A stretch of 64,000 bases of DNA, taken from Lytechinus variegatus (Eukaryota > Echinodermata > Echinoidea > Temnopleuroida > Toxopneustidae). The notes beneath the pieces are model-generated. The model had not been told where the DNA came from, ran no database searches, and saw only the letters and a program-made list of their open reading frames with translations. Position numbers and translations under genes: made by a program. The stretch is taken from assembly GCF_018143015.1 (NCBI RefSeq), contig NC_054751.1:30395783-30459782 (forward strand), given 5' to 3'. How positions within the stretch are numbered: position 1 is the first letter of the stretch; the number at the start of each line of letters is the position of its first letter. Below, piece by piece: positions 10,561 through 25,500 of this stretch.

Positions 10561-13500
10561 CTGAAAAAAAGGACAAAGATTAAGAATTAATACATCAGCA
10601 GTTATTTCAATTCCATCCAAACATAATACAATGTAATATACATCAGAAACAAAACATATGAACATTTTATAAACCATTGCAAATTTTAATCAACATAATC
10701 CAGAAACAAAAGGTGAAAAAATCAAATATTGGTTATTAAAATCTTAAAATCATGAGGGGAATTTTCATATTATTCCATCCAAGTAACATTCTTTAAGAGG
10801 ACATTTAATAAATACTTGGCATTACCCAAACAGGTATATCAACAATCCTACATAAATGAGATGAGATAGAAAAGAGAAGCTCTGAATACAGATTGGAAAA
10901 AAAAATAAGTGGACAAGACATAGATCTTAGGGATAGTTGCATTTGCATCCACCGTAATACATTTCCAACTTACTTTGTTGTTGAAGCTGATTCATGGATG
11001 GTTGTGATTGCTTCTTATATCTATCTGCTGGGCTGAGGGAGTCTAGACTAATATTCACCTTGCTACCTGACCAGATCTTAGACTTCTGTAAAAAACAACA
11101 ACATCAAACTAATGAAAATAAACAAACTCAATCACAGTACGTGTAAGCCATTAAAAAAAACAGTAAAGACCTTACAACTGATAAAAGAACATACTAGTGC
11201 CAATTATCTACGGAGACTCGGTTCTAACAGAAATAAACACAATGACAAGAACAAGGTTTGTGAGAGGTGTGAGTTTTCTGAGAGTGAACAAAATTGTTTG
11301 TATCTTACTGCCATTATTGAGGTCTCAAATTACCTTTAAGGTTTACATTCAGTATTATTGAAACCTTTTAAGATGGATAGATATACAAAATGAACTGTTT
11401 GCATAAACTCTTCTCAGGTAATTCACAAACAGTATCAATTCCAGAATAAATATTTCAATATCTGAACAGTTTACAGTTTTTTACAACAAATTCAAACTAT
11501 TAGATAATGTTTCAGTCACATTTCCCCTGCAGCACCATTTATTTTCATTCAAACCACCTATGAAGCTGGTACAAAAATGTTAAAGGCCACCGCACACCTT
11601 ACGACCTGACCGGTCACCGACTGGCTTGCGATTGGGTGAGGGGAGATGAATCGCAAGGCAATCATGAGTCTCGACACCGCACACCTTGAGATCCGATCTG
11701 CAACTCACGCATGCGCTGTTTGCTTTTTGGCATAGCATCTGAGAAATTGCGTTTACTACTGCGTATGCGCGTTGTTTATCATAATACGCGTTATGCAACT
11801 CTGCTGTCTGATTGGCTGGAGGTCGGATTGATCTTGCGATCCAATTATAAGGATTCGACATGTCCAATCCTTCTGCTTTTCCTTGGGACTTGTCTCTGAC
11901 TGGTCTGCGACGCTCAAGCTGACAAGAGCTGTGACGTCACATCTCCCCTCACCCAGTCGCAAGCCAGTCGGCGACCAGTCGGGTCGTAAGGTGTGCAGTG
12001 GCCTAAAACTGCCATATGGCCACCTTGGGGGAAATGTGACTGCCCCTTTAAAATAGTAACAATGAAACTAACATGTAGTTTACAACTTGATATGTAGGTG
12101 CCACTTCATATTTTGGATGAAAAAAACATATACAGTAGATATTGACAGTGTAAAGCAACACTGCTGCATTTATAGACAAGCGAGAAAGAGTTCCATATCC
12201 ACCCTCCACCAAAAATAACAGAAGATTGTCAAGAATTCTGGTTAGTTCACTTCGGATTTTCTTTATCAATTTTTTTTTCTGTCTATTACCTTTGGGACTC
12301 AAACTCACCTCGTAACTGCAGTCAAGATCTCTTTCCACTATGCTAACGAGAAGCACTGATACTCTTAGAGCTTTTTTTTTAGCAATTACAAGCTGATAGT
12401 TTGACTGGTCTAGGCTTTCAGACCAATACTGACAAATAAACCAATGTCTACGTAAATTTCACGTACTCGATCCTGCTTGAAAATTTGACGGAATAAAGCC
12501 ATATTTTGGTATGTATTTCCACTCACCCATCACTTATGTTCTAGATTAGGGCTAGATATATTATTATAAGCCTCCATATTTTTATTTTCAATTTTATTGG
12601 GGTGCATATGGAACTCTTCCGACAAGCCTTTACAAAATGAAATCTGCCACATAATTAAAGGTAAATTCCAGTTGTGGTAACGATATCAAAATGAGTTCGT
12701 ACAGAATCCAATGAAATGACCACCAAAGTGTCTGTTTGTATAAATAAAGAATATGTGCCAAAGGATTCTGGAAGAAATTTTGTTATATGCTGAGAAATTA
12801 GCAAATAAGCACAGGATTTGGGTCCAGCGTCGGGCCTGTACATTCAAAGCAATAATAATACACTGTCCCACGTGCGCTTACCTATGTTGGTGATCTTCAG
12901 TGTGAACATTTTTCAGCAAAGATTTCAAGATTTCACAATATTCAGTTTATGTTACTGTACCAAATCTAGATCCTCAATAATTGATATACTGACAATTAAG
13001 CCTGGTTTTATAGACTTTCTCATGAAATCAGTAATTACTGCAACTACTGGCATTTCTCTTTAATCCAAATCATAGCTATTGAAATTACTTACGGAAGGTG
13101 TTGATTGACCTGAGGAGGACATCGGCGTCTGGGCCATCATGTTTGGTTGCCCCATCATTCCAGGCTGTCCCATCATGCCCGGCTGTCCCATCATGCCTTG
13201 GTTCATCGGCTGAGCATACAAAACAAGATGAAGAAAACAAAAATTTGAATAAAGTGCACACACAAAAGTTATGTCCTAGAAAATGTTAAATAAAGGCAAA
13301 ATCCTTAGTTGAAGGATGCAAGGCTCTGTACCATATGAAAAGACCCGTTTACTATTTATATGCATACTTTCCAAACAAAAGTTGACAACCAGAAAGATTG
13401 TCAGAAATAGCAACAAGTATGTATGCAAACTGGATTACATGTATTGTACTTCATTTACTAAAACAGGTTGATGATAATCCTACTGTAGTTGAAAGAAACA

Positions 13501-16500
13501 CATAAATTTCTATCACTTAGCACAACAGGTCTATAGAGTACTGAATTGTGACGCCTGCCATGGCAGGCTGGTTCTAAACAGAGTCGTAACTGACGATCGT
13601 CTGTACACATCTGTATGACTTTGGCTCGTCTGAAAAATAGGTTGCAAGCGATCAAATTTCGATAGCAAGACATTTTCTCCTATGAGAAAAGCACACTTTC
13701 ATTCGGCAGGTTCACTTGTTTAGAACCAGTCCGCCATGACACCATGGCAACTGACGTCATCACTTCGGTACTCTATTGCATTACATTTCATCCAAGTGAA
13801 TGACAGTATGTCATGCAACAGACAGGTCCAAAGCGGCAAACCCTCTTCAACTAATCATTTCAAGAATGTAATGTGATTTTGCACACATGTCTTGTAAAGA
13901 ATGGGAAATACATTCAGCTGAACATTACAGGTAATTGAACTTCCATTGTCAAGAGGTGAGAGCAATGCATAATGGTTGCCAGGCTAGGCAGCAGCTTTTC
14001 CTAACCTAGCAACAACCCTCTTGTTCACATGATGTAAAAAAAATGGATTTCATTATGAATATACATGCAGCATAAATTAGATCTTAGGAAGGGATAATAT
14101 AAAAAATCTAAAGAGAATGATAGAACCCAATTTTAAATTTAACCCTATCCCCCCAAAAAAAAATTAAAAGAAATATACAAACATCACAAGAGTACATTTT
14201 TACACACTGGGTGGTAAAGGACACCTTTCATATTTGAAATCATAGATGCAGATGAACAAAATAAATTTGTTCTAATACATATTTGGTCATATATGCCAGG
14301 CTCGACATTAGCGGTGGCCCGGTGGCCCAGGGCCACCAAAAATTCATCTCGGGCAACCATTATTGAAAAAATGTTAAGTTTTGGTGGCCCGAATCGGGCA
14401 ACCAATAATTTTCAAAGTAGCGCAATTTTTTCTCCTGATTTTGCATGCATTTATCAACTTTCTACAGTTCAACTTGCAAGCCAATTCGTCATGCGCCTTT
14501 TTTGTTAATCTACACACAAATACACACACACAAAGATTGCATAGTCATGACAGTATGTAGGCCTACCGCTGGCATTCAGCCGGCCGTGCCGGCCATCTGG
14601 CTGAGCTTTGCATGCGTACACCACTGCAGCTAGCTGTGCGCTAGCAGACTATATTCAAACTCAGGGAGCTGCAATACGAAATGTTACTGCTAAGAAATCT
14701 TCCCCAGAACTTTGAAAATCTATGTCAAAGTCACATTTTACACCAATGAAATGCCCTTCTACAGTTCATATTACTGAAACCTGATGATTTGCAAGCATTA
14801 AAAGGAGGAATTATGACCTATCTTTTGACTCAAAAAGCCCGATTTCCAAATGCATTAATACCGGTACACATAAAACACATAGGTGAGTACATAACAGTCC
14901 CACATGTGCATTTTTGTATGTATGTTGACATTTGGTTTATTTCGAAGCTATGTCTCTTCTAGCCAAAAATAGACAGCTTCTTTCTTTGTTTATAAATGAC
15001 TTCTTAAACCACTCTTAAGGAAGTAAATACTTTTGGAAGGCATTTCATTGATATGAAATATGATTTTTTTTTCCATCATTTTGTCAAATATAGGGAAGGA
15101 ATTTTCTTACTGTTTTTTCCAGATAATTTTTGTCATTTTTTTCTTTCATTTTTTTTACAGTGATTAAACCATTTATACCCCTTCCCATTGAATATACCTG
15201 ATTAAAGAACATGTTTCTACTGAATAATAATAATAATTTTCCCAATTTTTTGATAATTTTGCCTTATTCATTTTTCTTACATTTTCTTTGTTTTTTCTAA
15301 ATTTTTTTCCTGTTCTTTGTTATTTCTTTCATTTTTTCTTTTCTTTTATTTCACTTATTCATTTTTACAATTTTTTTTTTCTTTTTTCAATATACTATTC
15401 TAAAAATTATTTTGGTTTATTTCCCCCTTTTACACATTGTTCTAATTCTTCAGCATATTTTTATGTGATTTTCTCCTGCTATAATATGCTGGAAAAGAGA
15501 AAATAAACTGGATTTGGGGCCTGCAAAATCTAGGTTTTACGATCAAAAAGGAAAAATGTTTTGTAAATCTGTCTGAGTTTGCTATATGCACTATTTATTT
15601 ACTTTATGTTATGAGTGTGTGTCTATACAGAGATTAAAAGTCCACACAACCTGGGAACAATACAGTTCTTTTATTCTCTTTCAATCATTTCACATTTACA
15701 ATGATAAAACAATTTATATATTACCACAAAATAAGCAAAGTAAAATAACAAATTACATACAAAAATTACATACAAGATGTACAAAGAATAGTGGTACGTG
15801 GTAGTGACTGCAGAATATTTAAGTTTGTTTATTCATTTTTAATTAATGTTTTTTTTATATTTTTCGGGCCACCAAACTTTACTAAAGGGCCACCAAAAAA
15901 AATTATTTGAAGGTTTTGGTGGCCCGAACGGGCTACCACCAAAAAAAGTTAATGTGGAGCCTTGATATATGTATTAATAAGTAAAGATGAAATTAGGCAT
16001 TAAAAAAGGAGAAAGGACACTAAAACAATACAACATAATAAATGTATTCACTGTTTAAAAAAAGTGAAACATTCGCTCAGGACTGCAAAAATAATATGTG
16101 AAGGTTAGGATTATGATAGGTATTTTGCTTCAAAATGATGTGGGGATGGGGATAAAGGCCATAATGTAGTTTATTTTTGGAGTTTATTGGTTTATTGCTA
16201 GATTTCATGAGTAGTGAATTTGAGTAGGAGCAGTTGTCCAAGTCTGAACAACGTCATAGAACTATTTAAAACGCTTTCAGAAACACATAATTTTCTGGCT
16301 AAAACATCTGCATCAAATCTACACATTGCTAGGAAAATTTATTACCAGCTATAATTATCATCGACAGAGGATTTTGAATGTTTAAACTTTGATAAGATTC
16401 AGACTTTGAATGTTGACTGAAAGCATGCTCTAATAAAGCTGGTAGATACTAAAGCAAGTTCCCAAAGCAAATTTTTGGAATATTTTATATAAATGAAAAA

Positions 16501-19500
16501 TGAACTATTGCATAAAATTGTAAGCACCTTTCACAATGCAGCTGCAAATAAATACAACAAAAGACAAGCATAATCTTTGTAAAGTATGAAATTGCACTAC
16601 TTTTCATTCATTTTGTATGACTGTGCATAAGAAGCATTTTCCTGAAACTTATAAAAAAAAACATAACAGCAGAATGCTATATAGCCATTACAAAGCATGC
16701 ACAATGTCGATGCGAGAAGAACAGCTGATGAAAATGTTTATTGGGATGAAACCAAAATATACAAGTAGGAATAAAGCAATGAATTCATATTGGAAAAAAA
16801 GCAGTTTGATTTTTTTTAATGAAACACATACCATTACTGATCCTATAGGAGGCTATGAAAAAGATGAAGAAAAATTTCAAATGATATCTATTTTTTTCTA
16901 AAATTCAGATTATTCTTGTTACTTCAATATCATGCATGGTACACACAAGTATTTATAAGAAAAATATTAATATCTCAATATTTTAATATTCATATTTTTG
17001 GAAAAAGAGCCTGCAACTCAACTTTAATATATTTGTTTTTCTGGGAAGAGTTTGATACATACAGTTTCAATATTGGAGTTCTGAAAAGTCTTGCAAAAGG
17101 ATGTGAGCAGATAATTTTGGTGAAAAAACAACCAAGTCGCCTCTGGATGCCTTTAAACTACGCAATATCATTTAAATCTAAAGCATGAGGACAACGAATG
17201 AATTATTGCGTTGGATGTCAATTCACTACTGATTGGCATTAAATGTTATGCAACATGTAAAATGATAGATATAAAATAAAAAAGCCATTATTCAAAAACC
17301 ACTTACATGTACATGAGTAATCGTAACTGATTACAAATGGGAAACTAGTTTTATTTCTACACGACCAGAGTGAGAAAATATACTATGCCTCTGTTCACTT
17401 TTGTAATTTTGTGTGGTCCCTCAACATTAATTTTGTTGTAAACTTGGCTAATTACAAAAAATATATAAGAAAATACATTGAATGAATTTTATCTTTCACA
17501 TATTGTCAAAAGAAACAAGAAATCGTGATACAATTAAGTTAGAAATCCTTACAACATGAACGACTAGAAGTTACATGTACATGTAAAACACCAAGGACTC
17601 CCCCACAAAAAAAAGAATGAACATACCACAAATCACTATGAAAAGCAAATTAGCTTCCAATTATCTTTAATAGATGGTGCTTGACAATATTGAACAAAAT
17701 TATAAAATAAAGTTAGTCTAAAAGATGATCTAACATTTAATTGATTGAAAGGGCAAATGGGCTTCATTTTTTGTTCAACCTAACATTGAGAAAGAAACAT
17801 TGTCACATGGCAGATTGGTACTTGTTAAGAGATCTAGGAAATAACCTGTATGGGTGCTTTTTAGGGCCAAAATCAATTTAACTGAAAACTCGAAAACGAC
17901 CATCAAAGAATATTTCATATTTTGACATTAATTTAAGCTGAAATAAAAGTGAAAATGGCTTGTACATGGAATGTTTTTTCTTGTAATTGCTCTGTTATGT
18001 TTGGTTGTTGTGATTTTTTATTATTTAGTGTTGTCAATAAATTGAATAATTTATTCATTTCATACTTAAATGGTTGATTGCAATTTGGTTCATTGTTTAC
18101 AAACTTCATTAAATTTTTCCCCTAAAGGCTGCCCATACAGGATTAGTCACTGATAACAAGTAATGCTCTAGATATCTTGTGAAGACATAAGCAAGTTCTT
18201 GCAATTGCGACAGGAACGGATTCTACAACATAATAAATCTATTGAAAATGCCTGTCAAATCACAAAGGACAGCTTAGAGGTCTTTGTCTCGAAACTCTGT
18301 GAACCTGGGCAGCACATCGTCCCAAGATTCAGAGCTTACAAAAAATTGAAAGGTCGTTTGTCAAGAGTCCAGGGGGTGTTTCACAAAGATTTAAGTATCA
18401 CTTAAAGTCGCACTTAAGTGCCTAGTTGCGCGAGGTATAAAAGGCTTGACCGCATTGGTCAGATCATGCCAAGAGGACGCGCACTACTGCGTATTGATCA
18501 ATAAGATTGCACGTTGCACATCATGTACGCGTCGACATTTAAGTGCGACCCAAGTCATACAAATCTTTGTGAAACACCCCCCAGGACGAGATTGCCCTTT
18601 TGAGTCACCGATTTTAGACCATGGCTGCCTTGTCATGAAGGGCTTCTGACAATAGATTCTCTATGTAGCAGAAAGCGTCTGCATACTGGTTGCAAAAACT
18701 CCCTTATAACAACAAGATAGTGACAGGTATGTCAGGCTAGTTAGATTACATACCATCATGATATTGGGCTGCACCATCATAGGGGCCATATGGCTCATGT
18801 CTCCTATGACTGAAGCATTCTGTGGCATCAGAAGCAGCGGTTAAGAAGAGTGGGAGAGATAGGACTATGATTGATTACATTGGTAAATATAAGAAACTAT
18901 ACCCATCACCAGGCATGCGTTATAACGAATGAAAAAAATTGCACTCAGATTTCCAGCTGCATGCGGGTTGTTTATAATGCACAGTTGAATGTGTTAGTGG
19001 TGATGCAGCCTACTCATACTACCATGTACAAAAGAGCATGAGGTGCTTAAAGCCAAGTCATTCTGTGTATAACATTTTGAACACCAAATATGCCTGCGTC
19101 ACCACCAATGTCATGTTTAATCCTGTGCATTATTTGTTTTATTAAAAAGGGTTCAGCAGTATGACTTTAAGGTGGAAAATAGTTAAGACCACTGCTTATT
19201 TTCTTTGATTGCACAGATGAAGACTATACATTTTGATTAACATGTATGTACATAACTAAGCCTGAGTCATATCGATTATTTTGAAAACCGGTGTTCGACA
19301 GCTCTAATTCGATCGAACATCGATGCATCGAATATTGAAGGCGGGGAAAATTTAGTCTTTTGTTTTTGCGTCGATGCGATGCGCTTTGCATATTGCACTA
19401 CGCACTGACGATATGCGCTGGCGTTGGCCGGGTGAGCGTTGCACAAGCAGATGACAGAGCAAAGTTCGTTTGTATTTTCCATGATCACAAAACACACAAA

Positions 19501-22500
19501 AAAGGCCGGGGACCAAAGCAGAATTCTTCCCAAAATATCTTCAACAATGATATTTGCAGATGACAACATATAAGTTTAAAATGAAACAATAATAAAGACA
19601 TGAATCACGCAGAGTCGATCCGAATGATTTTCGGTCGACTAGCATTCGCAGTCCATTCACCAGCCCCGTCCGCAGCTCCGTACACTCACTCTCCCGAAAC
19701 GACAGGCGTGCTTGACGTCAGCGCCAGCAAACAATTGCAATCAACGGAGAGCGCTGTAACTTGCCTGAGATTGTGTAGTTGGATCCAAAATGAGCTCCAA
19801 ATAAATTTATTGGAATAAATACGTAATTTTCTCTGGATGGTCATTTGAATTGCTATTCAATGCTGATATAACGATTGTGAGGAAAGATTGTGGAGTATGA
19901 GTTATGACGATGTTCGAGAATTAATCCTGATAATGACAATCCAGTTTTTTAGACGCAATTGAGCATGCGATCAAAATAAATACGAATGTTTCGAATCGAG
20001 CCCTAAATTCATCTAAGTTATTACGATTTAACAAGATTTTATGGTCATACTAAGAATATTGACGATGTCAGCAAAGTATGTTATGTTCATATGGAAGAAA
20101 TAATACTGGGATTATTTCTATTGTTATTCCATCTCTGGACGTCTCCTCCAAGCTCCGAGAAAATAAGCACAATGCGCATGCGTGTTTGATGACGTATGAC
20201 ATATTTTCCCATTCATGAAATCAGAGCCCAAAGTTGGGCACAAACTAGCTTCAAATTGATGGGAAAAAATATCAAACGCAATTTTCTCTGTTTTGTCATG
20301 TAAAATGTTATTATATGGTGATATTACGAACTTGAACAGAGTTTTTGCATGTAGACAATGTTCGAGAATCAATCCTGACGTGATGATTATATTTTTTAGA
20401 CAAGTGCACTTGCTCGACTCAAGAAGTCAAGTCGATCGTCAAGATCGAGATGTCCGCCATTGAAAATTGAAACGAAATAAAAACGTTTCACATCAAGCTC
20501 TAAATTCATATTAATGATTATCATATGCAAATTATTGTTAAATATTACGATTAAATAATGTGCTATGGTCATGATTTTAATATTGTTCATGAAAGCAAGA
20601 TTTATTTTACGTTGATCGCGTCAATTTCCGGCCATTTTCTGGTTTGATTAAAGAACAGTACTGCGCATGCACGATCGATGGCCACGACTTCCATTCATGA
20701 ATTCATCGTGCATGAATTATCTCGGCACGAGCAGACGAGTAAGACTCGAACTATGATCGAAATGAACTTCAAATTAATGGTGAATAGCATCATAATTACT
20801 CATTCGGTTTCATTTTGGGGGCAATAGAAATCAAGTAAGTAGTAGTAAAGTTGGACATTACTGATATTTTGATGATTGATCGTGTAAACCAAACGAATCG
20901 GCCGGCCGACGTATTTTTTTTTTTTTTTCGATGCACCGATTTTGCAAAATCTGCACCGGTGTTCGATGACATCGATCGAACACCGATTTTAAAATCGATT
21001 CGACTCAGGCTTATACATAACACATACACATCAGAGCTTGATAATGATTTTTTTTAAAGTGAACATCAGTTCTTGATGAAACAACCTCAAGGTCTTCAAA
21101 CCATAATACTGATTGTGGTATTTTGTTCATACAACTTCAAAATGAGAAGCTTTACATATATATATGTAAACATCAAAATCAAACAATAGAGCATAATTTT
21201 CAATACAAGCCTAGGGGTTGGGAGACACCAGGAATCAGCAGCTGGAGACATGTTATTGCAACAAAGCTGTACTTTGTGGAAAAGGGAAGAAAGGCATTAG
21301 GACAAGAGGGTTACAAGTGTTCTTTAGAAGAAAAAGACACCACCAAGAAGCATACACAGAATATATTTCTACAATGCTTTTGAGTATTGGGGAAGTGTTT
21401 TAGGTTTTCTTTTTCTTGAGCTGAAAGGCACCATATGTTGCATTACCGTTTGCTCCTTGTCTTCGCTTCTTTCTTCAGGCTACGATGATAATAATATGAT
21501 AATGGAGAATAAAATAATGAGATTTAATGGAGCTTATAAATGGAATGAATGTGTTTATAGAAGCATTTTCCCTTTACAAGTTTCAGTGGTGAAGAATATG
21601 AATGACTGCATCCAGGCTTATAAAGTGTATCATATATTTAGCATGGAATGGAAAGGGGGCAAGAAAAAAAAACAATTAGAAACAAATGAAGCTACAGTAT
21701 ATACATGAATATTATAAAAGCAGAAGTGTAGTAACTGTACACAGTATATGCAAACGAGATGCATGAAATAAATAAAATGAAATAAATGAGGGGCAAAAAG
21801 AGGGGGGAAATGTGTAAATATTGATGCTGTGAAATATCATGTTGGTGATTTCAGTGGAAAGGAGGCCAAACAAAAATCAAATTCTGTTACAATTTCATAT
21901 TTCTTTTTCATTTTTTTTTGTTTTTTTTTTAATGTGGAGAGGTAAAATAGCAATTCCTTCATAAACATAGCAAATTCAGGAAAGGGGTAATCTTCCTGCT
22001 AAAATATATGCAATAGAAGTATATTGTGTGCTTTTTTTTCATATCAAATGATACTACACATTATTTTCCCTCTTATTTTCATGTTACATGATACCTGAGA
22101 GATCATTTCCAAAAATATTGCTCATATTCTCTTCATAGAAAAGCCAGACATATATGATCTAAAACAAAATCAAATATAAATATCCAACAAGTGGAATGCC
22201 TCTGGCCGTGTCACCTGCATCACGCGGTTCAATATAGCAGCAGTGCTGATTTTGAATACTACTCTAACTCGCACAAGATGTTCAGTGATACATGGTTACT
22301 CTTATGTCCACTTTTTATGAACTAGACCAATAAACTTACAGAGATATGATGATTATTCAACAAAAAACCCCAACATGGCCAAAGTTCATTGACCTTACAT
22401 GACCTTTGACCTTGATCATGTGACCTGAAACTCGAACAGGATGTTCAGTGATACTTGATTACTCTTATGTACAAGTTTCATGAATCAGATCCATAAACTT

Positions 22501-25500
22501 TCAAAGTTAGGATGGTAATTCAACAGATACACCCAATTCGGCCAAAGTTCATTGACCTTTGACCTTGGTATGTGACCTGAAACGCGCACAGGATGTTCAG
22601 TGATACTTGATTACTCTAATGTCCAAGTTTAATGAACTAGACCAATAAACTTTCAAAGTTATGATGGTAATTCAACAGATACCCCCGATTCGGCCAAAGT
22701 TCATTGACCCTAAATGACCTTTGACCTTAATCATGAGACCTGAAACTTGCACAAAATGTTCAGTGATGCTTGATTACTATTATGTCCAAGTTTCATGAAT
22801 CAGATCCATAAACTTTCAAAGTTATGATGGGAATTCAACAGATATCCCCAATTCGGCCAAAGTTCATTAACCCTAAATGACCTTTGACCTTGGTCATGTG
22901 ATGTGAAACTCATGCAGGATGTTCAGTGATACTTGATTAACCTTATGTCCAAGTTTCATGAACTAGGTCCATATATTTTCTAAGTTATGATGACATTTCA
23001 AAAACTTAACCTCAGGTAAGATTTCGATGTTGATTCCTCCAACATGGTCTAAGTTCATTGACCCTAAATGACCTTTGACCTTGGTCATGTGACATGAAAC
23101 TCTAATAGGATGTTCAGTAATACTTGATTAACCTTATGGCCAAGTTTTATTAACTAGGTCCATATACTTTCTAAGTTATGACGTCATTTCAAAAACTTAA
23201 CCTCAGGTTAAGATTTGATGTTGACGCCGCCGCCGCCGCCGCCGCCGTCGGAAAAGCGGCGCCTATAGTCTCACTTTGCTTCGCAGGTGAGACAAAAATA
23301 CCACACAAGCAAATAAAGCAGAATCAAAAGAGGAAAAGAGGAAAGGAGATCGGGGGAAAATGTCCTGTCCCACAAATTCAAGTGAATGAGCAATAGAGTA
23401 CCGAAGCGATGACGTTAGTTGCCATGGTGTCATGGCGGCCTGCTCCTAAACAAATGAACCAGTTGAATGAAAGCATGTTTCTCATCACAGAGAAAATGGC
23501 TGCTATTGGAATTTGATCCCTTGCAACCTATTTTTCAGACGAGCCACAGTCATTTGCAAAGAACAAATGTGTACAGACGATCGTCAGCTGCAACTCTGTT
23601 TAAAACCAGCCCGTCATGACACCATGGTAACTGACATCACACTTCGGTACTCTATTAGGGTCCTGTAAGAGAAGAAAGAGTCAATGGTGCAATTAATTGT
23701 AACTACTAGTTTACTTACAGACAAACATGTACATGTAAAATAGTTACAACCAAATTATTGATTCATCTCTCTGTGTTACAGGGCACAGGTAGCCTTTTTT
23801 TTGGGGGGGGGGTGGGTAGAGTGCACATGTTATTAGATAAGTTTCCATCTTCCTTTTTATCTACAGTATACTTGAGAAATCCACAAAGAAAGGGAAAAGA
23901 GAAGACCCAAACTCCAACTGAAAAGAATAAAAGCAAACATATCAAAAAAATATTGTGAAAAGATAAAGACAGACAGAATCAAAATAAGATATTCATGGGT
24001 AAAGAAAAACACGAGCCCACTTCAACAGTAGAGTAGATGACATTTGTCATCATACAATTTTACTTTTTGATTGGCCGAGAAGCATAGGTGTATGATTGTT
24101 ACTAGAGTAAGTGTCAGATAAACGGAGCTTGTCGGGTAAAACATGGGACAAGTCTATTCAGGAGACACTCCCTGGTAGCACTGATGACAAAAAAAAAGCA
24201 AAAGTGGAGCAATCAGAGAGGAAATACGATTAGTAATATTATTAAGAGGAAATACGATTAGTAATATTAGTAATATCAATTTTATCACCAAAAAGCGGGA
24301 ATTCGATTTTGAAACATGGTTTGCATTTTTTCAGGTGAAAGAGATGCAATATCCTTGCAGGCAGATGACAGGCATGCTAGGAGAAAGAGAATGATAACAA
24401 AATATGCAATTTATCATATCAATAGCACAACCAAGAAGCTCAGAAGCATGTGGATTGCTAGAATTTAATGGGAAGACTGATGTCCTTGAATGAGCACGTC
24501 GGAAGAGAAGATCAAAGACGGAAGGTATCACAGCAAACATGTCACCAAGAACCTAAAAATGTGGAGCTAATATCAAGAGGTAACTGAATCATATGACATG
24601 CCAGCAGGCAAGATTGATCAAAGACAGAAGTCATCATAGCTAGACCATTACCAAGAGGCTGAAAAAAAAATGTGGAGCTAATAATGAAAAGCGTGAAAGG
24701 GGTTTGATAAAATCAAGAGGTTACTGATTCAGATAACATGCCAGCATAAAAGATTGATCATAGATGAAAGTTGTCATAGCTAGACCATTTAAAACCAAGA
24801 AGATAAAAAAATATGGAGCTATAATGAAAAGTTTGAAAGGAGTTTGTTAAAATCTAATTTACTGATTCAGATGACATGCCAGCAGAGAAGATCGATCAAA
24901 TATGGAAGTCATCATAGATAGACCATTACCAAGAAGCTAAAAAAATATGGAGCTATACTATAATAAAAGCTTGAAAAGGGTTTAAAACCAAGAGGTTACT
25001 GATTCAGATGACATGCTAGCAGAGAAGATCGGTTAAAGATGAAAGTCATCATAGCTACACCATTACCATGAAGCTAAAAAGAAAATGTGGAGCTATAATG
25101 AGAAGCTTGAAAGGGGTTCGTTAAAATCATGAGGTTACTGATTCAGATAACATGCCAGCAAAAAAGATCGATCAAAAACAGAAGTCATCATAGCTAGACC
25201 ATTACCAAGAAGCTAAAAAATATGAACTTGAAAGGGGTTTGTTAAAATCAAGAGGTTTCTGATTCAGATAACATGCCAGCATAAAAGATGGATCATAGAT
25301 GAAAGTCGTCATACATGTGGCTAGACCATTTAAAACCATGAAGCTAAAAAATATGGAGCTATAATGAAAGCTTGAAAAGGGTTTAAAACCAAGAGGTTAC
25401 TGATTCAGATGACATGCTAGCAGAGAAGATCGGTTAAAGATGAAAGTCATCATAGCTACACCATTACCATGAAGCTAAAAAGAAAATGTGGAGCTATAAT

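Noticed and set aside
10237..10590. Plus-strand frames over CLINT1 exon 13
   Set aside because: Antisense shadows of the Met/Gly-rich terminal exon.
16617..17188. Two adjacent 90-94-codon plus-strand frames
   Set aside because: Lys/Asn/Ile-rich in AT-rich intron DNA, with no recognisable motif; expected by chance.
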